A DNA stretch of 64,000 bases from Microvirga sp. BSC39 (GCF_000739015.1 NZ_JPUG01000053.1:1-64000), one strand, 5' to 3'; positions 24,983-37,264 are shown, counted from the stretch's first letter. Translations and numbers: made by a program. The notes: generated by a model from the letters alone, not told the origin.

Positions 24983-25345
24983 TTAGTAGCGATAGACGGG
25001 CCGTGCCGGGCGCTGCACCGTGCGGCAGACCTCCACCGGACGGCGGACCCAACCGTAGTTGGTCCACACCCTCCGCCGCTCGACCCAGCAGCGCCGGACC
25101 GTGCGGACCGGACGGTAGACCGGGGCAGGACGATAGGCCCGGTAGGGGCGGTACGCAGGATAGGGAGTGCCGATCTGGACGCTGAAAACCGGGCGCGGGC
25201 GAGGCCGCACATAACGGCGCTCGACCACCGGACGATAGCCATATCCGTAGTCCCGATAATAGGGCTGCGCCTCGACCGGTTGAGCCGAGAGGGCACCTAG
25301 CCCGAGGGTCGCGAAGCCAAGAAGGCCGAACAACAACTTACGCAT
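24983..25345 (-). CDS. Small secreted Tyr/Arg/Pro-rich protein
   Basis: A 120-residue protein with a clear signal peptide (MRKLLFGLLGFATLGLGALS, cleaved near VEAQ) and a mature part dominated by tyrosine, arginine, proline and valine, with repeated YRP motifs (AYRPYRAYRPAPVYRPVR). Two cysteines (in VRRCWVERRR and VEVCRTVQ) could form a disulfide. Such YRP-rich exported proteins occur in Hyphomicrobiales, but I know no function. The composition is that of a basic, surface- or wall-associated protein. It is divergent from the S49 peptidase gene across 160 bp. Confidence 0.75.
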   Translation of the reverse strand: MRKLLFGLLGFATLGLGALSAQPVEAQPYYRDYGYGYRPVVERRYVRPRPRPVFSVQIGTPYPAYRPYRAYRPAPVYRPVRTVRRCWVERRRVWTNYGWVRRPVEVCRTVQRPARPVYRY

Positions 25346-25505
25346 TTTCTCTCCTCGACAGCCCCAGGCGCCGGTTGGTTGGGGTCATGGCAGGGCTGTG
25401 CTTCATGCCTGATCTTTTAAGGGGTCCTAGCTGAACGGAGGCCGACGAATTCCCTAACGGGATGTTCATCTTGGGAAGCCGGGCCGTGCACCCTACATAG
25501 AGGTC

Positions 25506-26390
25506 ATGGCTCAAACATCCATCTCCTCCATGCTCCCCGCACGTCTGCAATTCCTTCTTCCGGCCAAGTACCGCAGCCACGCCCATCCCGTCGTGCCGGT
25601 GGTGCGCCTGTCCGGCCCCATCGGGGCCGTGATGCCGCTTCGGTCAGGGCTCGCCATGTCGAGCGTGGCGCCCCTGCTGGAGCGGGCTTTCTCCGTGCCG
25701 GGCGCGAAGGCCGTGGCCCTCGTGATCAACTCGCCGGGGGGCTCGGCGGCCCAGTCCCACCTGATCTTCAAGCGGATCCGCAGCCTCTCCGAGGAGAAGA
25801 AGCTTCCCGTCATCGCCTTCGTGGAGGATGCGGCGGCGTCCGGCGGCTATATGATCGCCTGCGCGGCGGACGAGATCTATGCCGACCCTGCCTCCATTGT
25901 GGGCTCCATCGGGGTGGTCTCCGCGAGCTTCGGCTTCCACGAATTGATCGAGCGCCTCGGCATCGAGCGGCGCGTGCATACCGCCGGCAAGAGCAAGGCC
26001 ATGCTCGATCCGTTCCGCCCCGAGAACCCGGACGACGTGATCCGCCTGAAGGGGCTTCAGGTGAAGATCCATGACATCTTCGTCGATCTCGTGAAGGAGC
26101 GTCGGGGCGAAAAGCTCAACGATTCCTATGACGATCTCTTTTCCGGCGCCTTCTGGGTCGGAGCCGAGGCGGTCGACCTCGGCCTCGTCGACGGTCTTGG
26201 GGACATCCGCTCCGTCATGCGCCAGCGCTTCGGCGACAAGGTGCGGTTCCGCATGATCGAGCCCGCCCGCCGGCCGCTGCTGGGCCGACTGCTCGGCCGC
26301 CGCGCAATCGGCGACATCAGCCTCATCGATCCGGGCGAGGTCGTCGGGACCTTGGAGGAGAGGGCCGCCTGGGCCAGGTTGGGGCTTTAG
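25506..26390 (+). CDS. S49-family serine peptidase (SppA/SohB type)
   Basis: A 294-residue peptidase of the signal peptide peptidase A family, which degrades membrane-embedded leftovers such as cleaved signal peptides. The oxyanion segment is ALVINSPGGSAAQS, the nucleophile is Ser112 in DAAASGGYMIACAAD, and the general-base lysine is in AGKSKAMLDPF (Lys162 or Lys164). There is no convincing N-terminal membrane segment, unlike E. coli SppA, so it may act at the cytoplasmic face or be soluble. It lies upstream of glyQ with a family B repeat between. Confidence 0.92.
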   Translation: MAQTSISSMLPARLQFLLPAKYRSHAHPVVPVVRLSGPIGAVMPLRSGLAMSSVAPLLERAFSVPGAKAVALVINSPGGSAAQSHLIFKRIRSLSEEKKLPVIAFVEDAAASGGYMIACAADEIYADPASIVGSIGVVSASFGFHELIERLGIERRVHTAGKSKAMLDPFRPENPDDVIRLKGLQVKIHDIFVDLVKERRGEKLNDSYDDLFSGAFWVGAEAVDLGLVDGLGDIRSVMRQRFGDKVRFRMIEPARRPLLGRLLGRRAIGDISLIDPGEVVGTLEERAAWARLGL

Positions 26391-26400
26391 ACCCTTCACT

Positions 26401-26535
26401 GTCATTCCGGGGCGCCGAAGGCGAGCCCGGAATCCATAAACACGACGTTTCAGAAAAGAGGATCAGCCTTATGCCTCTTCCTGCAAGGCTGGCGGTTATG
26501 GATTCCGGGCTCCGCTGCGCGGCCCCGGAATGACA
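26401..26535. repeat. Dispersed palindromic repeat, family B, copy 3
   Basis: GTCATTCCGGGGCGCCGAAG with AGCCCGGAATCCATAA on the left opposes TTATGGATTCCGGGCTCCGC and GGCCCCGGAATGAC on the right. It fills the gap between the S49 peptidase and glyQ genes. Confidence 0.85.
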
Positions 26536-26617
26536 GTGGGTGTTTGCCCAACGCTTGACTCGAGCCGCCCGTCATCCCAAGGGTTCGCCTGATTTCGCAT
26601 TGATTGGATGCTTTAGT

Positions 26618-27556
26618 ATGAGCGAACCCGCGCATATGAACCCTGCGCGCTCTTTCCAGGGCCTGATCCTCACGCTCCAGCGTTACTGGGCCGAACAGGG
26701 CTGCGTGATCCTCCAGCCCTACGACATGGAGGTGGGTGCCGGCACCTTCCATCCTGCCACCACCCTGCGGGCTCTGGGCCCGAAATCATGGCGCGCGGCC
26801 TACGTGCAGCCCTCCCGTCGCCCGAAGGACGGGCGCTACGGCGAGAACCCGAACCGCCTCCAGCACTACTACCAGTTCCAGGTCATCCTGAAGCCGAACC
26901 CGCCGAACCTGCAAGAGCTCTATCTCGGTTCGCTCAAGGCCATCGGCATCGACACCGCCCTCCACGACATCCGCTTCGTCGAGGACGATTGGGAGAGCCC
27001 GACCCTCGGCGCCTGGGGCCTCGGCTGGGAATGCTGGTGCGACGGCATGGAAGTGTCGCAGTTCACCTACTTCCAGCAGGTGGCGGGCTTCGAGTGCTCG
27101 CCTGTGGCGGGCGAACTCACCTACGGCCTCGAGCGCCTCGCCATGTACCTGCAGGGCGTGGAATCGATCTACGACCTCAACTTCAACGGCCTCGATGGCG
27201 TCGAGAAGGTCACCTACGGCGACGTGTTCCTGCAGGCCGAGCAGGAATATTCCCGCCACAACTTCGAGCATGCCGACACGGAGATGCTGTTCCGACACTT
27301 CCGCGACGCGGAGGCCGCCTGCCGCAAGTATCTGGAAGCCGGCGAGCCGAAGCCCGACGCCAACGACCAACGCCACCTGATGGCTCTTCCGGCCTACGAC
27401 CAGTGCATCAAGGCTAGCCACATGTTCAACCTGCTCGACGCCCGCGGCGTGATCTCCGTCACCGAGCGCCAGAGCTACATCCTGCGCGTCCGCGAACTGG
27501 CGAAAGCCTGCGGCGCCGCATGGCTGAAGACCGAGGGCGGAGGCGTGGCGGCGTGA
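26618..27556 (+). CDS. glyQ: Glycine--tRNA ligase alpha subunit
   Basis: The catalytic subunit (312 residues) of the alpha2-beta2 bacterial glycyl-tRNA synthetase, which charges tRNA-Gly. Class II motifs are visible: motif 1 region [20 protein letters not shown], motif 2 in [20 protein letters not shown] followed by [10 protein letters not shown], and the glycine-site stretch [20 protein letters not shown]. The ATG at 26618 gives [13 protein letters not shown]; a second ATG at 26636 gives MNPARSF and is equally plausible, as no ribosome site is strong. It is followed by glyS after 47 bp. Confidence 0.97.
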   Translation: MSEPAHMNPARSFQGLILTLQRYWAEQGCVILQPYDMEVGAGTFHPATTLRALGPKSWRAAYVQPSRRPKDGRYGENPNRLQHYYQFQVILKPNPPNLQELYLGSLKAIGIDTALHDIRFVEDDWESPTLGAWGLGWECWCDGMEVSQFTYFQQVAGFECSPVAGELTYGLERLAMYLQGVESIYDLNFNGLDGVEKVTYGDVFLQAEQEYSRHNFEHADTEMLFRHFRDAEAACRKYLEAGEPKPDANDQRHLMALPAYDQCIKASHMFNLLDARGVISVTERQSYILRVRELAKACGAAWLKTEGGGVAA

Positions 27557-27603
27557 CCGCTGCACCCTCCCGTCTCCCTCTTCTCTGATCAAAAAGTTCT
27601 CCC

Positions 27604-29874
27604 ATGCCCGATCTCCTCCTCGAACTCTTTTCCGAAGAAATCCCGGCCCGCATGCAGCGCCGTGCGGCGGAGGATCTGAAGAAGCTTGTGACCGATGCGC
27701 TCGTGGAGCGCGGCTTCCTCTATGAGGGCGCCAAGGCTTTCGCCACGCCGCGTCGGTTGGCGCTGCATATCGCGGGCCTGCCCGTGAAGGGGCAGGACGT
27801 GCGCGAGGAGCGCAAGGGCCCGCGCGTCGGCTCGCCTGAGGCAGCCATCCAGGGCTTCCTGAAAGGGGCGGGGCTCGCCTCCATCGACCAGGCGAAGATC
27901 GAGAGCGATCCGAAGAAGGGCGAGTTCTACGTCGCCGTCATCGAGAAGCCCGGCCGCTCGACGCCGGACGTGCTGGCGGAGATCCTGCCTAATATCGTCA
28001 AGAATTTCCCCTGGCCGAAATCCATGCGCTGGGGCGCCGCCTCCCGCGAGCCCGGCAGCTTGCGCTGGGTGCGTCCGCTCCATTCCATCGTCTGCACCTT
28101 CGGTCCCGAGACCGAGGACCCGGAGGTGGTGCGCTTCGATGTGGACGGGATCGGCTCGGGCGACGTCACAAAGGGCCACCGCTTCCTCGCTCCGGACGAG
28201 ATCCGCGTGAAGCGTTTTGATGATTACGCGCCGGCCCTGGAGCGCGCCAAGGTGGTGATCGACACCGACCGCCGCAAGGACATGATCCTGCATGACGCGA
28301 AGGACCTCGCCTTCGCGCAGGGGCTCGAACTCGTCGAGGACGAAGGCCTCTTGGAAGAGGTCGCCGGTCTCGTGGAATGGCCCGTGGTGCTCATGGGCTC
28401 GTTCGATGAGGCGTTCCTCGACATCCCCCCGGAGGTGATCCGCACCACGATCCGGGCGAACCAGAAATGCTTCGTGCTGCGCGATCCCGCGACCGGCAAG
28501 CTCGCCAACAAGTTCCTGCTGACCTCGAACCTCATCGCAAGCGACGGCGGCAAGACGATTGTCGGCGGCAACGAGCGCGTGGTGCGTGCGCGCCTCTCCG
28601 ATGCGAACTTCTTCTGGAAGACGGACCAGCAGGTGAAGCTGGAAGACCGGCTGGAGAAGCTGAAATCTATTGTGTTTCATGAGAAGCTCGGCACGCAATA
28701 TGAGCGTGTGGAGCGCATCGCGGCGCTCGCCAAGGAACTCGCTCCCATCGTCGGCGCCGATCCTGAACTCGCCGAGCGCGCAGCCCGCCTTGCCAAGGCC
28801 GATCTCGTCACCGAGATGGTCGGCGAATTCCCCGAACTGCAGGGCCTCATGGGCCGTTACTACGCGACGCTGCAGGGCGAGCACGCGTCTGTCGCGGCCG
28901 CCATCGAGGAGCACTACAAGCCCCTCGGGCCGTCCGACCGCGTGCCGACCGATCTAGTCTCAGTCGCCGTGGCGCTCGCTGACAAGATCGACACGCTTGT
29001 GGGCTTCTGGGCCATCGACGAGAAGCCGACGGGATCGAAGGACCCTTACGCGCTGCGCCGTGCGGCTTTGGGTGTGATTCGCCTAGCATTAGCTGGTCAT
29101 AATCTAAAACTAAGTGACATCATTTGGCGGCACTTCGCCCGTGTCCGCGAGGATGCTGCGCAGATGCAAGCAATCGCGCATCTTGCTCCTGTGGCTGAGC
29201 GGGCTGTTCAATTGAGCGCACAGGGCTCTGATTTAGCAGTCAAGCTGTTGGCGATAGTTAGAGAACATCATCAGGATAGTCTTATTGAGGCGACCAGCTT
29301 AGAGCAGGCTTTCTACGATTATCAGGCGACATCCGACCTCCTCTCCTTCTTCGCCGACCGCTTGAAAGTCTATCTTCGTGACCAGGGCGCGCGGCACGAT
29401 CTCATCGATGCCGTGTTCGCACTCGAAGGCCAGGACGATCTGCTCATGATCGTCCGTCGTGTGGAGGCACTGGGCCGCTTCCTCGATACGGAGGACGGCA
29501 AGAACTTGCTCGCGGGCTATCGCCGCGCAGCAAACATCCTGCGTATTGAAGAGAAGAAGGACGGACGAGCCTATAACGAGGTGCCCGATCTTCAGATCGT
29601 CAATGACCAGGGCCAGATTGAGGAGAAGATCCTTGCTGTCGCCCTCTACGGCGAAGATGGTTCTAGAGAAGGCGCCAGAAAGGCTATCGACTCGGAGGAT
29701 TTCGAGGGGGCCATGCGCGCCCTGTCCCGCCTGCGTCAGCCGGTGGACGCGTTCTTCGACAAGGTGACCGTCAACGCGGAGGATCCGGCGCTTCGGGCCA
29801 ACCGCCTGCGGCTCCTCAACAGCATCCGCGAGGCAACCCGCACGGTGGCGGACTTCTCCCGGATCGAGGGGTAA
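27604..29874 (+). CDS. glyS: Glycine--tRNA ligase beta subunit
   Basis: The tRNA-binding subunit (756 residues) of glycyl-tRNA synthetase. It opens [20 protein letters not shown] as the family does, has the HD-like domain ([26 protein letters not shown]) and ends with the DALR anticodon-binding domain ([20 protein letters not shown] then [14 protein letters not shown]). It is longer than the roughly 690 residues of E. coli GlyS; the extra length is around residues 500-570. That stretch (about 29080-29330) has much lower GC and codons such as CTA, TTA, ATA and AGA that are rare in the flanking sequence. The gene is otherwise intact. Confidence 0.97.
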   Translation: MPDLLLELFSEEIPARMQRRAAEDLKKLVTDALVERGFLYEGAKAFATPRRLALHIAGLPVKGQDVREERKGPRVGSPEAAIQGFLKGAGLASIDQAKIESDPKKGEFYVAVIEKPGRSTPDVLAEILPNIVKNFPWPKSMRWGAASREPGSLRWVRPLHSIVCTFGPETEDPEVVRFDVDGIGSGDVTKGHRFLAPDEIRVKRFDDYAPALERAKVVIDTDRRKDMILHDAKDLAFAQGLELVEDEGLLEEVAGLVEWPVVLMGSFDEAFLDIPPEVIRTTIRANQKCFVLRDPATGKLANKFLLTSNLIASDGGKTIVGGNERVVRARLSDANFFWKTDQQVKLEDRLEKLKSIVFHEKLGTQYERVERIAALAKELAPIVGADPELAERAARLAKADLVTEMVGEFPELQGLMGRYYATLQGEHASVAAAIEEHYKPLGPSDRVPTDLVSVAVALADKIDTLVGFWAIDEKPTGSKDPYALRRAALGVIRLALAGHNLKLSDIIWRHFARVREDAAQMQAIAHLAPVAERAVQLSAQGSDLAVKLLAIVREHHQDSLIEATSLEQAFYDYQATSDLLSFFADRLKVYLRDQGARHDLIDAVFALEGQDDLLMIVRRVEALGRFLDTEDGKNLLAGYRRAANILRIEEKKDGRAYNEVPDLQIVNDQGQIEEKILAVALYGEDGSREGARKAIDSEDFEGAMRALSRLRQPVDAFFDKVTVNAEDPALRANRLRLLNSIREATRTVADFSRIEG

Positions 29875-29929
29875 TCAGGCCTGGCAAACCGTGAGGGTTG
29901 CGCCACGCGCATGGGGCGGCTCTCACAGG

Positions 29930-29943
29930 TTAATTCGGGTTAA
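29930..29943. promoter_or_regulatory. CtrA-like TTAA-N6-TTAA site upstream of the L,D-transpeptidase
   Basis: TTAATTCGGGTTAA repeats the same spacing as the site upstream of ccrM (9850-9863). It lies 77 bp before the L,D-transpeptidase start. Spacing is one base shorter than the Caulobacter consensus. Confidence 0.35.
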
Positions 29944-30019
29944 GGTGTTGCCTGAGGGGCACAGCCAACCGGTCCCCCAGGCTCTAGGTAGGCGGCAACC
30001 GATTCAATTCAGAAGACCG

Positions 30020-30658
30020 ATGATGATTCGACGCCTCCTGATCGCCGCTCTCCTGAGCGTGCCCCTGGCTGCCTGCCAGACCGCCCAGCAGCCCGTTGCC
30101 ACGGCGGACGACGACAACTGGTATGTGGGCTCGATCCCGGATCAGCCGCACAACATCCCGCTGGTCGACCGCCGCAAGATGGACCCGAAATACGCCCGCC
30201 AGACGGTGGAGTATAAGGGCCCCGAGAAGCCGGGCTCCATCGTGGTCGATATCGACGAGCGCATGCTCTATCTCGTCCAGCCCGAGGGCAAGGCGATCCG
30301 CTACGGCGTCGGCGTCGGCAAGCAGGGCTTCTCCTGGCGCGGCGTGGCCTCCGTCGGCCGCAAGGGCGTGTGGCCTGCCTGGTCGCCTACCAAGACCATG
30401 GTCGGCATCAAGCCGGACCTCCCGCGCCACATGGAGGCCGGCCTCGACAACCCGCTCGGCGCCCGCGCCCTCTACCTGCACCAGAACGGCGCCGACACGC
30501 TCTTCCGCATCCACGGCACCAACGAGCCCTGGAGCATCGGCGAGCAGGTCTCCTCCGGCTGCGTGCGCATGCTGAACGAGGACGTGGCAGACCTCTACGA
30601 GCGCGTCCCCGTGGGCACCACGGTCTACGTGAAGCGCAACGGGCGGTACCGGGTTTGA
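30020..30658 (+). CDS. L,D-transpeptidase (YkuD/ErfK), lipoprotein
   Basis: An envelope enzyme (212 residues) that cross-links peptidoglycan or attaches proteins to it. The signal peptide ends in a lipobox, SVPLAAC with Cys19, so it is probably a lipoprotein. The catalytic domain covers about residues 70-208 with the signature HGTNEPWSIGEQVSSGCVRM, giving His165 and the nucleophile Cys181. Two ATG codons stand in a row (30020 and 30023). A terminator follows 23 bases after the stop, so it is a single-gene unit. A TTAA pair that resembles a CtrA site lies upstream. Confidence 0.93.
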   Translation: MMIRRLLIAALLSVPLAACQTAQQPVATADDDNWYVGSIPDQPHNIPLVDRRKMDPKYARQTVEYKGPEKPGSIVVDIDERMLYLVQPEGKAIRYGVGVGKQGFSWRGVASVGRKGVWPAWSPTKTMVGIKPDLPRHMEAGLDNPLGARALYLHQNGADTLFRIHGTNEPWSIGEQVSSGCVRMLNEDVADLYERVPVGTTVYVKRNGRYRV

Positions 30659-30680
30659 ACCGTATTCATGAATGACCACA

Positions 30681-30707
30681 AAGGCCGGGCATGTCCCGGC
30701 CTTTTTT
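30681..30707 (+). terminator. Rho-independent terminator after the L,D-transpeptidase
   Basis: AAGGCCGGG, loop CATGT and CCCGGCCTT form a 9-bp stem whose end runs into six T residues. Confidence 0.9.
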
Positions 30708-30719
30708 GTTTGTTCTCAT

Positions 30720-30802
30720 CGTCATGGCCGGGCTCGTCCCGGCCATCCACGTCCTCAGCGCCGGTAAAGACGTGGATCCCCGGAACGAGTCCGGGGATGA
30801 CG
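30720..30802. repeat. Dispersed palindromic repeat, family A, copy 3
   Basis: CGTCATGGCCGGGCTCGTCC with CCATCCACGTCCT opposes AAAGACGTGGATCCCCGGA and CCGGGGATGACG. It stands between the terminator at 30681 and ppdK. The unit is in the opposite orientation to copy 1. Confidence 0.85.
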
Positions 30803-30948
30803 GGGAGGGACAGAGACTTCGGCTACCCTAAGGTCTACCTGCCAGAAAAATCCGGAACCGTGGCTGTTCAGCTTGCGTTTGGGCTCCACATGTTTCAAGC
30901 CAACACCTGCGCGGCAGCAGGGCGTTTCTTAAGCCAAGGGATCGAGTG

Positions 30949-33626
<2,678 letters not shown>

Positions 33627-33627
<1 letters not shown>

Positions 33628-33902
33628 TGCCGATGTCCCTGTCGCGCGGGCGCCTCCTTTACATCGCCACGGTGCTGGTCGCTGGTATCGTCATCGGCCT
33701 CATCGTGGCGCCACGGCCGAATCTGCAGGAACTGGCTGTGCCGCCGGCCGCGTGGCCCTTCGCGGTGTCGCTGGTGCTCGACTTGATCATCGGCCAGATG
33801 GCCGCGCAGGGCAGGGCGGAGCCGCTCACCATGGGCGACCGCTTCGTGGCCGTTCTCGGCGCGGGCCTCATCGTCACGGTCATGATAGCGATGGCGCAAT
33901 AA
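33627..33902 (+). CDS. Small membrane protein, unknown
   Basis: A 91-residue protein with probably three membrane segments: LLYIATVLVAGIVIGLIVAP near the start, WPFAVSLVLDLIIG in the middle and FVAVLGAGLIVTVMIAM at the end, joined by short polar loops. The ATG overlaps the ppdK stop codon, so it is translated from the same message. I do not recognise the family. The GC content and codon use match neighbours. Confidence 0.7.
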
Positions 33903-33920
33903 CGGCGAAGAGGGGCGAGG

Positions 33921-34277
33921 ATGACGCTTCACAAAGGCTCGTGCCATTGCGGCAAGGTCGCGTACGAGGTCGAGACGGATCTCGCGCAGGTGATCGAGTG
34001 CAACTGCTCGATCTGCCGGCGCAACGGCTACCTGCTGACCTTCGTGCCGCGCAGCGCGCTGAACGTGATCCGCGGCGAGGAAGACCTTGCCACCTACACC
34101 TTCAACACGCACACGATCCAGCACCGGTTCTGCTCCACCTGCGGGACGTCGACCTTCGGCGAAGGCAAGCAGCCGACCGGCGAGGCGACGGCCGCGATCA
34201 ACGTGCGCTGCCTGGAGACGGTGGAGCTGTCTGAGATCACGCCGATCCCGTTCAACGGGCGGGACGCGAGGGGGTAG
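33921..34277 (+). CDS. GFA-family zinc protein (CENP-V/GFA domain)
   Basis: A 118-residue member of the GFA / CENP-V family, zinc proteins once named for glutathione-dependent formaldehyde activation. Zinc ligands are visible as SCHCGKVAYEV (CxC), ECNCSICRRNG (CxCxxC) and HRFCSTCGTSTF (CxxC), which is the full family set. It follows the small membrane protein by 18 bp on the same strand and may end the ppdK transcript. Enzymatic activity is not certain for small stand-alone members. Confidence 0.92.
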   Translation: MTLHKGSCHCGKVAYEVETDLAQVIECNCSICRRNGYLLTFVPRSALNVIRGEEDLATYTFNTHTIQHRFCSTCGTSTFGEGKQPTGEATAAINVRCLETVELSEITPIPFNGRDARG

Positions 34278-34285
34278 CTCACGCA

Positions 34286-34533
34286 GTCATCCCGGGGCTG
34301 GGAGCAGAACCCGCGATCGTTGGACGCGTGTGGCGCTGGAATCTCAACATTGTCATCCCCGCGAAGGCGGGGATCCATAACCACAACGTCCACCGTCCAA
34401 GACGCTACGGATACCGCTTTGCTTATCCTGCATCGTCAGTGGTTATGGATCCCGGGCTCCGCTACGCGGCCCCGGGATGACAGCGCTTTACTTGTCTTGC
34501 GATCCCGGATCGGCTGTCGCCGTCCGGGATGAC
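34286..34533. repeat. Compound palindromic repeat, family B copy 4
   Basis: About 250 bp of nested units: GTCATCCCGGGGCTGGGAG at the left, GTCATCCCCGCGAAGGCGGG with GGATCCATAACC in the middle, TTATGGATCCCGGGCTCCGC with CCCCGGGATGAC, and GATCCCGGATCGGC with GTCCGGGATGAC at the right. It fills the 273-bp gap between the convergent GFA and membrane-protein genes. A very similar compound stands at 50651. Confidence 0.85.
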
Positions 34534-34550
34534 GAGGCATGCATGGTGCG

Positions 34551-34952
34551 TCACGCCACGGCTTCCGCCGAACGCCGCAGGCCCACGTACTGGAACTCCG
34601 CATACATCAGCACCACCAGGGCCTGCGCGATCACGAAGGCATAGCCCGCACTCGTCGGCGCGACCCAGCCGCTCACCAGAAGCAGCAGGCTGTCCGCTAC
34701 CCAGAGCGCATTGCCCAGCACCACCGCCCAGGCGACGGGCTTGCTGATCGTCTCGCGCACCCCCAGCCAGCCGATGAAGCCGGCATAAGGCAGGAGGACG
34801 AGGCCCGCGATGCGCAGCAGCACCTCCGGCAGCCCGAGAACGCCGCTCAAGGGACCGGCGCCGGTCAGCATCAGGAGCCCGAAGGCGGCGCTGGTGGCGG
34901 CATCGGCCACGAGAGCCTGGCGAAGAAGCGGGGAGGAGTGGATATTCATCAT
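34551..34952 (-). CDS. Four-helix membrane protein, unknown
   Basis: A 133-residue inner-membrane protein with about four hydrophobic helices (SAAFGLLMLTGAGPLSGVLG; IAGLVLLPYAGFIGWLGV; VAWAVVLGNALWVADSLLLL; YAFVIAQALVVLMYAEF). The first of two ATG codons, ending at 34952, has AGGAG six bases upstream. It is divergent from the XRE-type regulator gene across 125 bp, which suggests regulation by it. I know no function; the layout resembles small DoxX- or DUF-type membrane proteins. Confidence 0.8.
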   Translation of the reverse strand: MMNIHSSPLLRQALVADAATSAAFGLLMLTGAGPLSGVLGLPEVLLRIAGLVLLPYAGFIGWLGVRETISKPVAWAVVLGNALWVADSLLLLVSGWVAPTSAGYAFVIAQALVVLMYAEFQYVGLRRSAEAVA

Positions 34953-35029
34953 GGCTGTCTCCTGTGGTTCGGCGGTCGAGTGGTTCAACCGTGGATGCAG
35001 GATTGCGCCAGGAGGGAGCGCCGTCGATT

Positions 35030-35040
35030 ACCTCCGAGGT
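35030..35040. promoter_or_regulatory. Short inverted repeat between membrane protein and XRE regulator
   Basis: ACCTC-C-GAGGT is an 11-bp dyad, 38 bp before the regulator start and within the divergent 125-bp gap. It is a candidate operator for the XRE protein. Confidence 0.35.
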
Positions 35041-35077
35041 TATGGAACACAGGCTCGCCTCGCGTTATGGTCCGCTC

Positions 35078-35926
35078 ATGAGAACCGCGAATTCCCAACC
35101 CGTGAACAGCACCCTGCCTGTGGGCGACTATCTGCGTGAATGGCGCCAGCGCCGGCGCATGAGCCAGATGGACCTGGCGCTCGAAGCGGAGATCTCCACC
35201 CGACACCTGAGCTTCCTTGAGACGGGCCGCTCGCAGCCGAGCCGCGAGATGGTGCTGCTTCTGGCCGAGAAGCTCGACATGCCCCTGCGGGAGCGCAACA
35301 TCATGCTGGTCTCTGCGGGCTTTGCGCCGGTCTATTCGGAACGCGCCCTGGACGATCCGGCGCTGGCGAGCATGCGCCAGGCGGTCGATCTCGTGTTGAG
35401 AGGGCACGATCCGTATCCGGCGCTCGCCGTGGACCGGCACTGGTCGCTGGTCTCCGCCAACGATGCGCTCGTGTCGCTCATCGGCGATGTGGATCCGGCC
35501 CTGATGAAGCCGCCCGTGAACGTGCTGCGCCTGAGCGTTCATCCGGCAGGGCTCGCCCGGCGCATCGTGAACTTCACCGAGTGGCGCAACCACCTCGTCC
35601 ATCGCCTGCACAGGCAGGTGGATGCAACCGGCGACGCCGCTCTCGCGGCCCTGATCGAGGAGTTGCGCTCCTATCCGACGCCCGATGCGGCAGCCAGTGC
35701 GCCCAAGACGGGCCACGACTATGCCGGTATCGTCGTGCCGCTCCAGCTCATGACGGACGAGGGCGTGCTGACCCTCTTCAGCACCATCACGATCTTCGGC
35801 ACGCCGGTGGACGTGACCCTGTCGGAGCTCGCCATCGAGGCCTTTTTCCCGGCCGATGCGCATACCGCGAATGCGTTGCGGCACCTGGCCGACAAGCGTC
35901 AGGCTGCCGCAGCCGCTGCCCAATAG
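35078..35926 (+). CDS. XRE-family regulator with MmyB-like ligand domain
   Basis: A 282-residue transcription factor. Residues about 12-66 form the Cro/C1 helix-turn-helix (LREWRQRRRMSQMDLALEAE, then ISTRHLSFLETGRSQPSREM). The rest is the MmyB-like ligand-binding domain, a PAS-like fold that binds fatty acids in some actinobacterial members: DPYPALAVDRHWSLVSANDA, then NVLRLSVHPAGLARRIVNF and later VPLQLMTDEGVLTLFSTITI. The start at 35078 gives MRTANSQP and is preferred to two upstream in-frame starts that would eat into the promoter gap. It probably controls the divergent membrane protein. Confidence 0.9.
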   Translation: MRTANSQPVNSTLPVGDYLREWRQRRRMSQMDLALEAEISTRHLSFLETGRSQPSREMVLLLAEKLDMPLRERNIMLVSAGFAPVYSERALDDPALASMRQAVDLVLRGHDPYPALAVDRHWSLVSANDALVSLIGDVDPALMKPPVNVLRLSVHPAGLARRIVNFTEWRNHLVHRLHRQVDATGDAALAALIEELRSYPTPDAAASAPKTGHDYAGIVVPLQLMTDEGVLTLFSTITIFGTPVDVTLSELAIEAFFPADAHTANALRHLADKRQAAAAAAQ

Positions 35927-36028
35927 AGCAAACCCGCCTTAACCACCCATCAACCTTAACCCGCGATAACTTTAATCCATCGGAGCCCTCCTGCTGGATG
36001 CTCCGGATGTTCACGAGTTTTTTGCAGG

Positions 36029-37264
36029 GTGTTGCGCGTGCGTCTTCCGTATCGTCGATCTCGGGTGAAATGGATCTGCGCCACCACGGCTCCCTGGGCG
36101 CTGGCCACGGGCTTGCTGATCTCGTTCACGGCATCCGCCAGCAACGACCTCCATTCCGGCGTGAGCTTTGCCCCGCGCAGCGCGACCGCACGCCTCGTCG
36201 ATACCGCCCTCGTGCCGCCGACCGGCACCTCCATTGCGGGAGGCAGGCTCGGGGTCGAGCGCGATATCCTCCGCACCCTGCCGCGTTACGACCTCCCCGA
36301 TGAAATGGCCGATTCCGAGCCTCTAAAGGCCGAGCGAAAAGCCGATGCGGGTGCCGACGCGGTCATCGACCGCTCCGCGAAGGGCAATCCGCTGGTCGCG
36401 CCGCACGCGACCCTCTCCCGCCGCGCCAAGCAGCTGCGCCCGGTGCTCAATCAGGTGGGCAGCGCCCGCCTGCTCTACAGCCGGGACGAGAACCTCCTGC
36501 CGCCCACCGTTCTCATGGAAGGGCAGCTCGAGGAATTCGACATGGAGCAGACCTTCGAGCCCTGGCAGGCGCCGGAATACACCACGACCCAGCAGGCCAC
36601 CTCGGTGCAGTCCCCGGCTGCCGCAGCGGCAGGCTCGACCGGAGCCTCGTCCAGCCCGACGACGCCGATGGTGAAGCGAGCCGTCACCCTGTCGTCGGCC
36701 ACTCCGGCGCCCATGGATGCAACGCCCATGGAGATCGCCGCCGCTCCCGTGTCGCTGCAATCGCCGCGCCTCGACCGGGGCGAGATGATGACCATCCTGC
36801 CGAAGAGTGATGATCCCGACCGCCCCCGCTATGCCGACCTGATCGACCCGGACAACCTGAACAAGGAGCAGCGCTGTCTGGCCGAGGCCGTCTATTTCGA
36901 GGCGCGCAGCGAGCCTATGGAAGGGCAGGCGGCGGTCGCTCAGGTGATTCTGAACCGCGTGAAGAGTGGGTTGTATCCCTCGTCCATCTGCGGCGTGGTC
37001 TACCAGAACCGACACCGCCATCTGGCCTGCCAGTTCACCTTCGCCTGCGAGGGCAAATCCCTGCGCATCCGCGACACTGATTCCTGGGAACGGGCGACCC
37101 GCGTGGCGAGCGCCGTGCTCGAAGGCAGGACCTATCTGGCCGATGTCGGTGGCGCCACCCATTACCACGCGGACTACGTTCGCCCCTCCTGGTCGCGCCG
37201 CCTGAAGAAGATGGACGTGATCGGCCGGCACATCTTCTACAAGCTCAAGCCAGGGCAGACTTAG
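36029..37264 (+). CDS. Cell wall hydrolase, SleB-like
   Basis: A peptidoglycan hydrolase of the Hydrolase_2 (SleB) family, about 411 residues. An N-terminal membrane segment or signal (ICATTAPWALATGLLISFTA) is followed by a long low-complexity region rich in Pro, Ala, Ser and Thr (residues about 60-270), and the catalytic domain occupies the last 135 residues: CLAEAVYFEARSEPMEGQAA (catalytic Glu), VILNRVKSGLYPSSICGVVY, CQFTFACEGK and ATHYHADYVRP. Start is uncertain among GTG 36029, TTG 36032 and GTG 36038; the last has AGGG eight bases upstream. Several TTAA half-sites precede it (35939-35976). Confidence 0.88.
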   Translation: MLRVRLPYRRSRVKWICATTAPWALATGLLISFTASASNDLHSGVSFAPRSATARLVDTALVPPTGTSIAGGRLGVERDILRTLPRYDLPDEMADSEPLKAERKADAGADAVIDRSAKGNPLVAPHATLSRRAKQLRPVLNQVGSARLLYSRDENLLPPTVLMEGQLEEFDMEQTFEPWQAPEYTTTQQATSVQSPAAAAAGSTGASSSPTTPMVKRAVTLSSATPAPMDATPMEIAAAPVSLQSPRLDRGEMMTILPKSDDPDRPRYADLIDPDNLNKEQRCLAEAVYFEARSEPMEGQAAVAQVILNRVKSGLYPSSICGVVYQNRHRHLACQFTFACEGKSLRIRDTDSWERATRVASAVLEGRTYLADVGGATHYHADYVRPSWSRRLKKMDVIGRHIFYKLKPGQT

